DNA from: Mucilaginibacter tundrae
GTDB lineage: Bacteria > Bacteroidota > Bacteroidia > Sphingobacteriales > Sphingobacteriaceae
Direction: 5' to 3'
Assembly: GCF_013408825.1 (NCBI RefSeq)
Contig: NZ_JACCBZ010000003.1
Span: 248,001-312,000 of the forward strand
DNA: 64,000 bases
The position numbers were made by a program, and so were the translations under genes. Positions 52,001-60,365 of this stretch are shown piece by piece (positions within the stretch are counted from its first letter, which is position 1; each line of letters begins with the position of its first letter). The notes beneath the pieces are model-generated. The model did not search any database. It was not told the DNA's origin and worked only from the letters and a program-made list of their open reading frames with translations.

Positions 52001-52244
52001 CTACCTGTACCGGCACGAAAGGAATAGCCTGATTAGAAGCCATATATCCGCAATATGAAAAATCGGGTATCCTATCACCGTTAGCATCTGCCTTATAAAC
52101 CAGTTTACCGTCCTTTGAGACGGTAACCGGTGCTTGTTCTTTTTGTGATTTCTTGTTTTTTTGCGCCATTGCGGGGGAACAAAATGTTCCCCCGATCAAT
52201 AGCGACATCAATAAACCGACTGTACTATCTTTTAAAATTCTCAT
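49092..52244 (-). CDS. Large bipartite secreted protein: pectate-lyase-like beta-helix plus DUF6298-like domain
   Basis: 1050 residues, signal peptide ending PAMAQ (residue 28). Residues about 60-540 form a right-handed beta-helix (TLRIQSALDYVASLP, GVILRGSGMGNDGTILLG, VTVEDCKSLSP). Residues about 605-960 read as a separate catalytic-looking barrel (DDVAAWMQKANIVVLEHNYG, WSRLKQFANIADEKGLVLFH, AEFTGPLHFMQFW, DAIDIRYWYY), and a small C-terminal domain ends the protein. I believe the second part is the family named DUF6298, but the name is from memory. No activity is known to me. Candidate catalytic acids are the Glu in LEHNYG and in SAEFTG. It directly follows PL1 in the operon. Confidence 0.65.
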   Translation of the reverse strand: MRILKDSTVGLLMSLLIGGTFCSPAMAQKNKKSQKEQAPVTVSKDGKLVYKADANGDRIPDFSYCGYMASNQAIPFVPVQVVVPNKKGDATLRIQSALDYVASLPADANGFRGAVLLNKGVYEVYGSLKINASGVILRGSGMGNDGTILLGAGKDRATLIQVAGKNDRKKSKEIKITDGYVPVNAFTFNIANPESLKAGDMIVIHRPSTQAWITALGTDHFGGDLTALAWKPGERDIYWDRKITAINGNTVTIDAPITTALDSAYGGGLIAKYDWPGRIDRVGIENIRLQSTYDVSNPKDEAHRWMAITMENVSDAWVRQVIFEHFAGSAVFVQETANRVTVEDCKSLSPISEIGGQRRYTFWTTGGQTLFQRLYSVNGIHDFATGYCTPGPTAFVQCSAWQSLGYSGGIDSWSSGVLFDIANIDGEPLSYMNKGQDEQGAGWNIANSVLWNCSAAHVDCYQPPTAQNWAFGTWAQFGGDGYWQASNEILSPRSFYYAQLADRLDKDVSKQAGILRIETEPSSSPTVAEAAALMAAARKPATTIADWVDEAPKRNPISIASSGAKNIDVIGYKQPALPAMAPKMTVTNGWLVRGTTVLEGRHFEAPWWSGTVKPDYLKEAKPDITRWVPGRTGTGLTDNLDDVAAWMQKANIVVLEHNYGLWYERRRDDHERIRRMDGDVWPPFYELPFQRSGKELAWDGLSKYDLTKYNTWYWSRLKQFANIADEKGLVLFHNNFFQHNIIEAGAHYADFPWRTANNINSTGFPEPVNYAGDKRQFMAEQFYDETEPTRRKLLIAYINKCMDNFADNNGVIQSISAEFTGPLHFMQFWVETIKQWELTHKKKEIICLGATKDVQDAILADPAKASVIDAIDIRYWYYEGNGKLYAPQGGQSLAPRQQERIYKPKAPTFEDVYHAVHEYKERYPAKAVLYSADAYDHFGWAVFIAGGSLPALPATTDKQFLTAASTMHSVDLPGSPKDQWALGNAAKGYIVYSNINSIHLDLAANANYKAKWINPKTGEVLPDEEQVKGGSNTEIKNPGTGEAILWLVRI

Positions 52245-52260
52245 TTTTTAACTAACGGAA

Positions 52261-53931
52261 TTAATTCAATTTACCTGAACCTGGCATCGGGTGCTCTCCA
52301 CGGTTGGCCACTGTATTCAAATATACTTCGATATTGCTATAACCTCCGCCGTTTTTAGCAGGTTTGGCCGCATCACTTGGATCGTGTGGATTTAAACCAT
52401 GCGCGATTTCCCATGAATCGGGAATACCGTCGTTATCACTATCCTTGTAAGGCGTTCCTTTATATTCAGGATAGCCCCCTACTTGCCAAGGCGCAGTTAT
52501 AATGCCCAGCTTATAAGAATCTCTTGGTAATTTTCTTACTTTAAACTGAAAATCGGTATCAGTTCTCATTTCTTTGTAAGCGATTTTACCTGTTCTTACC
52601 TGTTCTGCGATACGTAAATCTACCGCGTCACGGTGAGGTAAAGTCGCCCCGGCATTGTTCACTACAAATTTGTAAGCATCCTGTGCCGACATGATAGTTA
52701 CAGGCGCCATTGGGAACGGCTCATCAGATTTCATATAATCTTTATATTTACCAGCATCAGGTAATTCTTTACCACCGTCTTCTTCAACCTGGATGCCACC
52801 TTTCCACGGATCTTTAGTTATTTCAGGATAGCCCTCCATAATGTTACCGCTGGCATATACGCGACCAAAGTATTTTTCTTTGAGTTTGCTTCGGCCTGAT
52901 TCCGGTTTTAATATACGGTGACCTACCGGTTCATTTTTAGGTGTTACCGGGCCTGGTTTGAAATAATTGTTGATGATATTAAAGTTAGTAGTGTAATCGC
53001 CACCATCCATTGAGCGGTGGTGCCAGTTAAATACTACGTTATTTACAAATGTGTAAATGCCATTCCAGCCAACTGATGGGTTACGACCAGTATTATCAGC
53101 CCACATATTGCGGATCAATGTACTGTTTTCGCCACCGGTAGTACTACCGAAGGAGTGATTCCAATAATCCAATGCTTCGGCATAGATACAGTTTTGTATA
53201 GTGATATTAACGGTACCTAATTTTTCGGCTATCATACCAGCGCCCGGATCAAACATGTGGCGGTACATGGAGAAATTCTCGTCCAAACCCCAGCTTGTAG
53301 AAGTATGGTCGACAATGATATTACCAACAGGATCACCACCTAAAGCATCGTCGCGGCGACCAACATTGGTTTCACCTCTTCTGAAACGCATGTAACGGAT
53401 AATCACGTCATGTGTATTTACCCAAAATGATTCGCCTGCTACGCATACACCGTCGCCGGGAGCTGTTTGGCCTTCGATAGTGATGTAAGGGGCACGTACA
53501 ATAATAGGTGACTTAATATGGATAATACCAGCTACGTTAAATACGATAATACGCGCGCCACCTTGTTCGCAAGCCCAGCGTAAAGTACCGGGTCCATCAT
53601 CAGCAAGGCTGGTTACTACGTAAACTTTACCACCGCGACCACCAAAAGTAAATTTACCACCACCTTCGGCGCCGGGAAATGCAGGTATTTTAGCTTGCGG
53701 CAAATCTGTAGGCCTACCAGCCCATGGTACATAAACCTTTCCCCTGCGCTGATCTGCCTGCACAATAGGTAATGCAACTGCCCACGCCGAGTCTGAATGG
53801 CGCATTGCTTTGGCCATCATAGAATCACTCTCAGCCTGAACGTTTTTGGGAACGTGAGGGTATTGAGCAAATGCACAATTGGCTAAACCCATCATCGCCG
53901 CCAACAAAAATAAACCTGTCTTCTTTTTCAT
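52261..53931 (-). CDS. PL1 pectate lyase, secreted
   Basis: 556 residues with a signal peptide ending FAQ (residue 23). Beta-helix lyase of polysaccharide lyase family 1: AFPGAEGGGKFTFGGRGGKV, calcium-site region GRRDDALGGD (Asp194/Asp195), and IIVDHTSTSWGLDE (Asp208, His209, Asp217). It would cut homogalacturonan by beta-elimination, giving unsaturated ends that GH105 and KduI process. A C-terminal DSDNDGIPDSWE segment is a calcium-binding thrombospondin-3/dockerin-like repeat. First enzyme gene after susD, beyond a strong hairpin. Confidence 0.93.
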   Translation of the reverse strand: MKKKTGLFLLAAMMGLANCAFAQYPHVPKNVQAESDSMMAKAMRHSDSAWAVALPIVQADQRRGKVYVPWAGRPTDLPQAKIPAFPGAEGGGKFTFGGRGGKVYVVTSLADDGPGTLRWACEQGGARIIVFNVAGIIHIKSPIIVRAPYITIEGQTAPGDGVCVAGESFWVNTHDVIIRYMRFRRGETNVGRRDDALGGDPVGNIIVDHTSTSWGLDENFSMYRHMFDPGAGMIAEKLGTVNITIQNCIYAEALDYWNHSFGSTTGGENSTLIRNMWADNTGRNPSVGWNGIYTFVNNVVFNWHHRSMDGGDYTTNFNIINNYFKPGPVTPKNEPVGHRILKPESGRSKLKEKYFGRVYASGNIMEGYPEITKDPWKGGIQVEEDGGKELPDAGKYKDYMKSDEPFPMAPVTIMSAQDAYKFVVNNAGATLPHRDAVDLRIAEQVRTGKIAYKEMRTDTDFQFKVRKLPRDSYKLGIITAPWQVGGYPEYKGTPYKDSDNDGIPDSWEIAHGLNPHDPSDAAKPAKNGGGYSNIEVYLNTVANRGEHPMPGSGKLN

Positions 53932-53956
53932 AGTTAATTATATGTAATCGTATTAA

Positions 53957-53989
53957 ATCAAGGAGCAGGCGATACGCCTGCTCCTTGAT
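53957..53989 (-). terminator. Strong hairpin between susD and the enzyme genes
   Basis: Perfect inverted repeat: ATCAAGGAGCAGGCG (53957-53971), loop of 3, CGCCTGCTCCTTGAT (53975-53989). A 15-bp GC-rich stem in an AT-rich spacer. On the transcribed (minus) strand it is followed only by a short TTTAATA, so full termination is uncertain. Partial termination or 3' protection of the susCD message is likely. Confidence 0.75.
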
Positions 53990-53996
53990 GGTGTTA

Positions 53997-55916
53997 TTAT
54001 TTAGTAGGATCGAATGGACCGCCCCAGGTATTATTTTGCTGGAGATTCGGATCGCTGATAATCGCATTAGGTGTTATACCAAAAAAGTAATCTGCGGGCT
54101 GGAAAGCAATAGGCGTAGCATCCAAGTAAAATAATTCACCTAATTTACTACTTGAGCCAACTGACACAGGAGAGTAACTAAAATACTGTGTGTAAATAGC
54201 ATCGAGTCCTGAGGTGGTTATTAAGCTATTGCGTGTAGCTGCAAGGTAGTCGGTATAGCTGCTGCTATTAGGCTTCAATACAATCGTTAATCCCTCCCTT
54301 TTTATCCCATTTAAGGTACTCTCCAATAATCTCCAACGTCTTAAATCCCAATAACGTTTGCCTTCATAGGCGAATTCTATTTGCCTTTCATACAATACAG
54401 CCATTGCGAGACTCGTACCTGTTAAACCCGTAGTAAGCCCATACATACCATCAGTGCCGGCTTCAATACCCGCCCTTTTGCGTATAGCTATCAGATCGTT
54501 ATAAGCAACTGTTGAGTTACCGATCATAGCGGCAGCTTCAGCCTGGTTTAACAATACTTCTGCATACCTTATCTCTTGCCAATTAATGCCTGAATAAGGA
54601 AGATTTGCAAGTGACAGATTTGGATCAACGGCCTTACGGCAATAAAATCCTGTTGAACTTGCGCCGGAAGCTTCTGTTGTAGCAGTTTTTGTGCTTGATG
54701 TATAATAATAATAAGTCCATAACCGGTTAGTTGTGTTGCCTTGTAAGGGCCATAAGCAACCATTATAAGCTATAGTTTGCGCAAAACGAGGATCACGATT
54801 GTCATAAAAATGTACCGGATCCCAAGGATATTTAGTAGAAGCATTAGGTGTACTACCAGTTAAATTGGGTACTTTACCGTCTAACATAGGAAATGCTATT
54901 ACTTCATTCCAAGTTGGCGCATTCGAACCAGCTCCACCCAACGATTTAGGCGTATTTGATTCTGTTAAGGTATTATTGAAACCGAGATTTTGATCGTTAA
55001 GCGTGTTATATTCTGTAACCATTACAGCTTCAGGGTTTACTGGCTTTGCAATTGCAGCACCAGTGCTTGTACCACCTTGTGTAGTCCACATAGTAACATC
55101 CCATGTTGGATAAAGGCCGTAACCGCTTGCAGTTAATGTAGTAATGGCATTAGTACTAGCGGTGTAGGCAGCCTGCCAGCGACTTGCGTCATTAGTAGTA
55201 TTAAATTGCGGGCTTGCCCAGGTTAATAGCACCCTACCCAGGAATGCTTGCGCAGCGCCCCTTGTAATGCGGCCATAATCCTGTCCCGGCCAATTATTAG
55301 GAAGATATACGATTGCAGTATCAAGATCAGCAACTATTTGATTGAACGTTTGTGTTGTAGTATTACGGGGTAACTCGTCGGCCTGTTTTGCAGCGTTACC
55401 AACAACAGGCAACGGTGTTAAAACAAGTGGCACGCCACCATACAACCTAACTAAATCAAAATAGCGGTATGCTCTCCAGAACAACGCCTGGGCTTTAAAC
55501 CTGTTTTTAGTAGGAACAGGTATCGGGCTTGCTGGCAAGTTTGATATAAAATCGTTTATGTTGCGAATTTTAGCATAGTTATTATTATTTGCATTAGCTG
55601 AACCCAAATCTCCAACCGTAGATGTAGTAACTGTACCAAGAGTAAATGTATTGCTTGAATAACTTTCTTCCGTTAAATTACCAGGACCAGTGGTACTGAT
55701 GGTACTGAGCGAACCGCCGTTACCCGCCCATCCCGGTAGGTTGGCCGTGTAAATTGAGTTGATATACTGTACTGCTACTACTGAGTCACTAAACAAAAGC
55801 GTTGCTGTATAAGTAGATTCGGGTACTTTATCGTCAAGTACTTTTTTACAACTTGTTATATCTAGCAGTGCCATTGAAAACAGCCCCGCTAATGCTATGT
55901 AATATAATTTTTTCAT
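53997..55916 (-). CDS. susD: SusD/RagB-family surface glycan-binding lipoprotein
   Basis: 639 residues, lipoprotein with Cys23 in DITSCKKVLDD, expected on the outer face of the outer membrane as the lid of the SusC channel. TPR-type helices run through the N-terminal half (QALFWRAYRYFDLVRLYGGVPLV). Typical C-terminal blocks: WQEIRYAEVLLNQAEAAAM and the RKRAGI block, then ERQIEFAYEGKRYWDLRRW. The symbol denotes the family; the ligand is presumably a pectic oligosaccharide, as inferred from the operon. 11 bp after susC. Confidence 0.95.
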   Translation of the reverse strand: MKKLYYIALAGLFSMALLDITSCKKVLDDKVPESTYTATLLFSDSVVAVQYINSIYTANLPGWAGNGGSLSTISTTGPGNLTEESYSSNTFTLGTVTTSTVGDLGSANANNNNYAKIRNINDFISNLPASPIPVPTKNRFKAQALFWRAYRYFDLVRLYGGVPLVLTPLPVVGNAAKQADELPRNTTTQTFNQIVADLDTAIVYLPNNWPGQDYGRITRGAAQAFLGRVLLTWASPQFNTTNDASRWQAAYTASTNAITTLTASGYGLYPTWDVTMWTTQGGTSTGAAIAKPVNPEAVMVTEYNTLNDQNLGFNNTLTESNTPKSLGGAGSNAPTWNEVIAFPMLDGKVPNLTGSTPNASTKYPWDPVHFYDNRDPRFAQTIAYNGCLWPLQGNTTNRLWTYYYYTSSTKTATTEASGASSTGFYCRKAVDPNLSLANLPYSGINWQEIRYAEVLLNQAEAAAMIGNSTVAYNDLIAIRKRAGIEAGTDGMYGLTTGLTGTSLAMAVLYERQIEFAYEGKRYWDLRRWRLLESTLNGIKREGLTIVLKPNSSSYTDYLAATRNSLITTSGLDAIYTQYFSYSPVSVGSSSKLGELFYLDATPIAFQPADYFFGITPNAIISDPNLQQNNTWGGPFDPTK

Positions 55917-55927
55917 TTTTTTAATTA

Positions 55928-58900
55928 TTAAAAACTTGCATTTATACCTAATGTAATTGTTCTCTCCTGTGGATAAACATTCACTGCCGATCCCGGTGCC
56001 CTGTATGACTCTGGGTATGGGTTAACTAAATATGCAACGTTGGTACATTGTGTAAATAAACGTGCGCTTGCAAGACCTACATGCTTTATCCAATTTCCAG
56101 GTATTACATAAGATATATTAGCTTGTGAGATATTCCAGCTAAAACTGTTGATAAACCAGAAATTACTTGTTACTGAATAATCAGCATAATAATAAGGAGC
56201 AGGTAATTTAGCATTCGGCGTTTGAGGGGTCCAGTACCCTTCATTCCATAGCGCGGTCCTGTTTTCCTGCAAATCGCCATGAGCCGAATAATATGTACCA
56301 TAATCATAACTGCCCAACTGGCCGGTACCTCCCCACGAAAGGCCGGTAACAACACTTATGCTAAGAGATTTGTATGTTATCCCATAATTAAATCCTACCC
56401 CATTATGGTTGTTTGCTTTATTACTCAGGTATTTTTCGTCGGCATATGCGTTTGTGGATGAGGGGCCTATTATACCGTTATGATCCAAGTCGGCATAGTT
56501 GATCATACCAGGTGCAGGTACTAAGCCAAATATTTTAACGTTGCTTGCACCACCGGCTTCTGCTGCGCGGGAGGCAATAATAGCGTTAGCTTGCGCTTGT
56601 GTGCGGATCAAACCTAAACTTTCATAACCAAATACACCACCATCATCAGATTTTCCGTCGCGATCCTGGGCAGTACCTATTATACCTGCAGCCTGCGGCA
56701 CCAGGATATCTTTATCATCGCTCCAGTTGTAAAATGCTGTAATGTTATAGCTCCAATCCTGGTTTATATGGTCTCTCCATGTAATGGTAACTTCTGTACC
56801 AAAGTTATTTACGGAACCATAATTTTCTACCGGCGCTGTATTGCCGACAGTTAAAGGTGTAGCTGCGGAAGTAGCTGCAAGCATGTCATATGCGTGCGTC
56901 CAATAATAATCAGCGGTTACTGCCAAACGGTTCTTCAAAAATGCTGCATCCACACCATAATCCGTTTCAAATTTATGATCCCATGTAGCATCCGGGTTCG
57001 GAAGTGCAGCTGCAGTAATACCATTGCCCCGGCTTCCTTCAGCAAATACCGCGCCGCCACTGCTGCCTTGTCCTATATTGTATTGTTGAAAATACTCATA
57101 AGCAGATTTGTTTACAGAAGATGTTCCTAATAAACCCCAATCTCCCCGTACTTTTAACTGATCAACCCAAGGGGCTGCAGCTTTAAAAAATGGTTCATTC
57201 GAGATTACCCAACCTGCTGATACCTGCCCAAATCCTCCCCACCTTTTACCGGGTGCGAAGTATGTGGTACCATCTTCACGCCCAGTAAGCTGCAAAAGAT
57301 AAGTTCCATCATAGTCATAATTTAAACGCTGTACAAATGATTCAAAGGCATACTCATACACAATACTGTTGGCCTGGTTTACGGTTTGAGCACCTGTGGC
57401 AAAATTATCATTTGGTAAGGCTCCAATAATTGGGCTTCCAACTGATGTAACTACCCCATCGCCGCTATTGCCTGTTTGCTCGTATAGTGCCAATGCAGAT
57501 ATGTTGTTTTTACCGAAACTGTGCTGGTAATTAAGCTTTGCGTCTAACTGATAGCTTTTTACCAGGTCGGGACTAAATGTAACATCATCTCCGTTAGAAA
57601 TTGGTTTTGCAGTACCTATCGTTCCTCCTGGTATATGATCATTATCGCCTAATCCTGAATATGTGTAATAAGTAAATGCAGTTCCATATTGTGATGAGAA
57701 GGCAGTATTTATATTATCATTGAATGAAAAACCAGCCGACAAACCCTTAATGCCCGGTATTTCGTAATCAACATGGGCCAAAAAGTTGGTAACATAGTCA
57801 GGTTGTTGTTCAAAGTTATTTGAGCTTTGTAAAAGGGGGAAGTTTACAAGATCAATCGTGTTTGCAACACTACTGTTTCCAATCGAGTACACAGGATTCC
57901 CATTTATAGAATATGGCATCCATGGCAAGTGCTCACCAAGTATCAAAACGTCGTTATTAAGACTTTCTGATGGATATTTCATCCAAAATTCCTTTGCATA
58001 TGAATAATCAAAACTAAGGTTAACGCCAATTGTCAGACCTTTTGCAGGTTTTGTTTCGACATTTGCGCGCAAGCCCCATTTGTAGTTTTCAAGGCCTGAA
58101 AAATTTGAGTTTTGATTTGTAAAATTACCTGATATAAAATAGGTCGCCTTATCAGTACCGCCTGATACATTTAAATTTTCGTGTTCAACATCGGCTGCAT
58201 GAAAATAGTTTTTAAGCCAGTTCTGATTATTGGCCGGATTGGAAAAATAGGCCAATTCATCCGGCGTGTACCAACCAGTATTCAATTTATTATTTAATAC
58301 ATCATAGCCGTCAGCTTTAAGTGAATCACCTGTAAGTGCACCAGTCGGTGACATAACACTAGTTTGTGTGTAGGCATTGCTCCACTTGGCCATTTCTGCA
58401 CCAGTAAGGTATTTGGGCAGTTGCATGGCATTTGAGGTACCAAATTGGCTTGAAAAACTAATTTTTGGCGCGCCTGCCCTTCCTTTTTTGGTACGCACTA
58501 TAATGGCTCCATTGGCACCGTTCACACCATAAATGGCAGCTTCAGCATCCTTCAATATAGAGATACTTTCAATCTCACTCGCATCTAAAAGATCAAAATC
58601 TGCCTCACTACGCTGTACATCATCAATAATGAAAAGCGGAGTAGTAATGCCCCCATTTGAATTGAGCGTTACAGGATTACGGATTGTTACGCTCGATGTT
58701 GGCTGGCCTGGTCGGGCATTTTCACTTACACTCAGATTAGGAGTTTGCCCAACCAAAGTACCAAGAAAGTTAAGGCCAGGTATATCCTGAACATCTTTAG
58801 GACTTATGGTAGCTACCGAGCCTGTTAATGTTGATTTCTTTTGCGTACCGTAACCCACTACTACAACTTCATCAAGGTTGTTAGTAATAGGCACTAAATT

Positions 58901-59188
58901 AAAATCGGCATTCTTTTCGCCTACTTTTAACGTTTTGGATTGATAGGTATAGCCAACAAAGCTTACGCCTATTACAACATTTTGTAAATTAGTTACTTTT
59001 ATGGCGTATTTGCCATTTACATCAGTAACAGTGGCTGCACTACTACCCTTAACCTGTACGGTTACACCGGGTAGCGGTTGGCTTTTTTCATCGAGCACTG
59101 TGCCTGAGACAGTCCGATTTTGTGCCTGTAGCACGTTGCTGATGCTGAGTAGCAGCAGCACTAAAAATAAAAGGTAAACTTTTCTCAT
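55928..59188 (-). CDS. susC: SusC/RagA-family TonB-dependent outer-membrane transporter
   Basis: 1086 residues, signal peptide ending LQAQ (residue 23). Carboxypeptidase-regulatory-like domain at about 25-110 (VSGTVLDEKSQPLPGVTV), then the conserved EVVVVGYGTQKKSTLTGSVA, plug (about 115-235) and a 22-strand barrel ending in Phe, as expected for BAM insertion. No STN domain, so no anti-sigma coupling is expected through it. Imports oligosaccharides bound by SusD using TonB energy. It starts 80 bp after the DUF3826 gene; no clear promoter is seen in that gap. Confidence 0.96.
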   Translation of the reverse strand: MRKVYLLFLVLLLLSISNVLQAQNRTVSGTVLDEKSQPLPGVTVQVKGSSAATVTDVNGKYAIKVTNLQNVVIGVSFVGYTYQSKTLKVGEKNADFNLVPITNNLDEVVVVGYGTQKKSTLTGSVATISPKDVQDIPGLNFLGTLVGQTPNLSVSENARPGQPTSSVTIRNPVTLNSNGGITTPLFIIDDVQRSEADFDLLDASEIESISILKDAEAAIYGVNGANGAIIVRTKKGRAGAPKISFSSQFGTSNAMQLPKYLTGAEMAKWSNAYTQTSVMSPTGALTGDSLKADGYDVLNNKLNTGWYTPDELAYFSNPANNQNWLKNYFHAADVEHENLNVSGGTDKATYFISGNFTNQNSNFSGLENYKWGLRANVETKPAKGLTIGVNLSFDYSYAKEFWMKYPSESLNNDVLILGEHLPWMPYSINGNPVYSIGNSSVANTIDLVNFPLLQSSNNFEQQPDYVTNFLAHVDYEIPGIKGLSAGFSFNDNINTAFSSQYGTAFTYYTYSGLGDNDHIPGGTIGTAKPISNGDDVTFSPDLVKSYQLDAKLNYQHSFGKNNISALALYEQTGNSGDGVVTSVGSPIIGALPNDNFATGAQTVNQANSIVYEYAFESFVQRLNYDYDGTYLLQLTGREDGTTYFAPGKRWGGFGQVSAGWVISNEPFFKAAAPWVDQLKVRGDWGLLGTSSVNKSAYEYFQQYNIGQGSSGGAVFAEGSRGNGITAAALPNPDATWDHKFETDYGVDAAFLKNRLAVTADYYWTHAYDMLAATSAATPLTVGNTAPVENYGSVNNFGTEVTITWRDHINQDWSYNITAFYNWSDDKDILVPQAAGIIGTAQDRDGKSDDGGVFGYESLGLIRTQAQANAIIASRAAEAGGASNVKIFGLVPAPGMINYADLDHNGIIGPSSTNAYADEKYLSNKANNHNGVGFNYGITYKSLSISVVTGLSWGGTGQLGSYDYGTYYSAHGDLQENRTALWNEGYWTPQTPNAKLPAPYYYADYSVTSNFWFINSFSWNISQANISYVIPGNWIKHVGLASARLFTQCTNVAYLVNPYPESYRAPGSAVNVYPQERTITLGINASF

Positions 59189-59268
59189 AAAAATTAGGTT
59201 AATTTATAATTGGTATATATTTAGGGCTCACTTGATAATACTTCTCACTTTATTACCAAATTCTTTTA

Positions 59269-59940
59269 TTATCCTTTTTGGTTCGATTTATCCTTAATGC
59301 GTTGCTGCCAATCAGCTGCTTCTTTTTTCATATCGTATCCCTGGGCTGATAGGTAATTATTAATCCTGCCCTTGTATTTGCCAAACCAGGCGTGTTTCTT
59401 TTCTGATGATTCTGCATCTATCGCATGTTCCCTTGCTTCTACCAGCCATGCTTTAATTTGCGTTTTTTGTACATCAGTTAAATTTGGTATCTCATCTGTG
59501 TAGGCATTATAAGTTAAAGGCAATATGCGGTAGGTCATTTGATCTTTAACCTCGTCAATCTGCTCGTTGTTTAATTCTGTGCCCAGTTTTGCTAAATAAA
59601 CATTATGTAACTTATCAAGCTGCTTATCTACATTACTATCAATTGCCGCTATTTGTTTATCAGCCGAGGCTTTATCATCATCTTGTTTTGATTTTATATC
59701 TTTTACTTGTTCATTACGGGTGTCATGTATAGCGCTTAAGTTGCGGTATTGATCTACTATTATAGCAACTACACGTTTAAACTTCGCAGAATCTGTAATG
59801 TTAAGCGCATTAACAATTTTCTCTGATCTTTTGGTAATTACTTGTGTATAATTTGCCTGCTCATTGGCATCAGTACTCTGAGCATAAGTAAAGCTAAAAC
59901 TGCACAATGTTAATCCGGCTATTAAAAGGTACTTCTTCAT
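59269..59940 (-). CDS. Secreted DUF3826-type helical protein
   Basis: 223 residues from ATG 59940, with signal peptide ending TYAQ; an ATG 54 bp upstream would add a long hydrophilic leader and is less likely. The mature protein is helical and charged (VKDIKSKQDDDKASADKQIAAIDSN shows a possible coiled coil), ending in DMKKEAADWQQRIKDKSNQ. It resembles DUF3826, a family of unknown function frequent in pectin loci of Bacteroidota. It is the first gene of the 42-kb operon, before susC, so it may be a periplasmic accessory or sensor. No catalytic motif seen. Confidence 0.75.
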   Translation of the reverse strand: MKKYLLIAGLTLCSFSFTYAQSTDANEQANYTQVITKRSEKIVNALNITDSAKFKRVVAIIVDQYRNLSAIHDTRNEQVKDIKSKQDDDKASADKQIAAIDSNVDKQLDKLHNVYLAKLGTELNNEQIDEVKDQMTYRILPLTYNAYTDEIPNLTDVQKTQIKAWLVEAREHAIDAESSEKKHAWFGKYKGRINNYLSAQGYDMKKEAADWQQRIKDKSNQKG

Positions 59941-60365
59941 TATTATATAGTATATCAAAAATGGCTTATATAAATTCTTACTCTTATAATTCAATCATCA
60001 ATAAGATAATTGTATTTAAAACACTCATTAATTATTCAACTAAACATCAAATACTTAATCCTGAAAAAAATAATATATATAGTTATTAACTGGTTTTATA
60101 ATCTTGGAGACTTGCTATGCATTTGGACTGTCTACAATAACAAATATCATTTAAACGTAATTGTTATTACTACCCATATTTATCAACTTATTGTATCATC
60201 TTATCATAAGGATAATTAGCGTATATAGCAACATATTTACATAGTATTTTATAAGGATACTTGATTGGATAAATTATTTTTCAGTAAATTTAAAATCTCA
60301 ACGCGGATAGCTAATTTTTTCCAAGCCAATTATCTGATTTTTATTTTATTAGATTTTAGTTCAAA
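59941..60365. other. AT-rich divergent intergenic region (425 bp)
   Basis: Separates the 42-kb minus-strand operon from the AraC-type regulator. No credible coding sequence; the short open frames lack ribosome sites and family features. The AraC-side promoter is listed separately. On the minus strand I find no full TTTG-N19-TAnnTTTG; the nearest is CATTTTTG (complement of 59956-59963) without a -33 box, which would suit an activator-dependent promoter. Binding sites of the AraC protein are expected here but none can be identified by eye. Confidence 0.6.
60260..60292 (+). promoter_or_regulatory. Candidate promoter of the AraC-type gene
   Basis: CTTG at 60260-60263 and TAAATTTA at 60285-60292 with a 21-bp spacer, each one mismatch from the TTTG / TAnnTTTG consensus. 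About 70 bp before the start codon. Weak prediction. Confidence 0.35.

Noticed and set aside
60010..60219. 69-codon open frame in the divergent spacer
   Set aside because: Very AT-rich, no ribosome site, no recognisable protein features.
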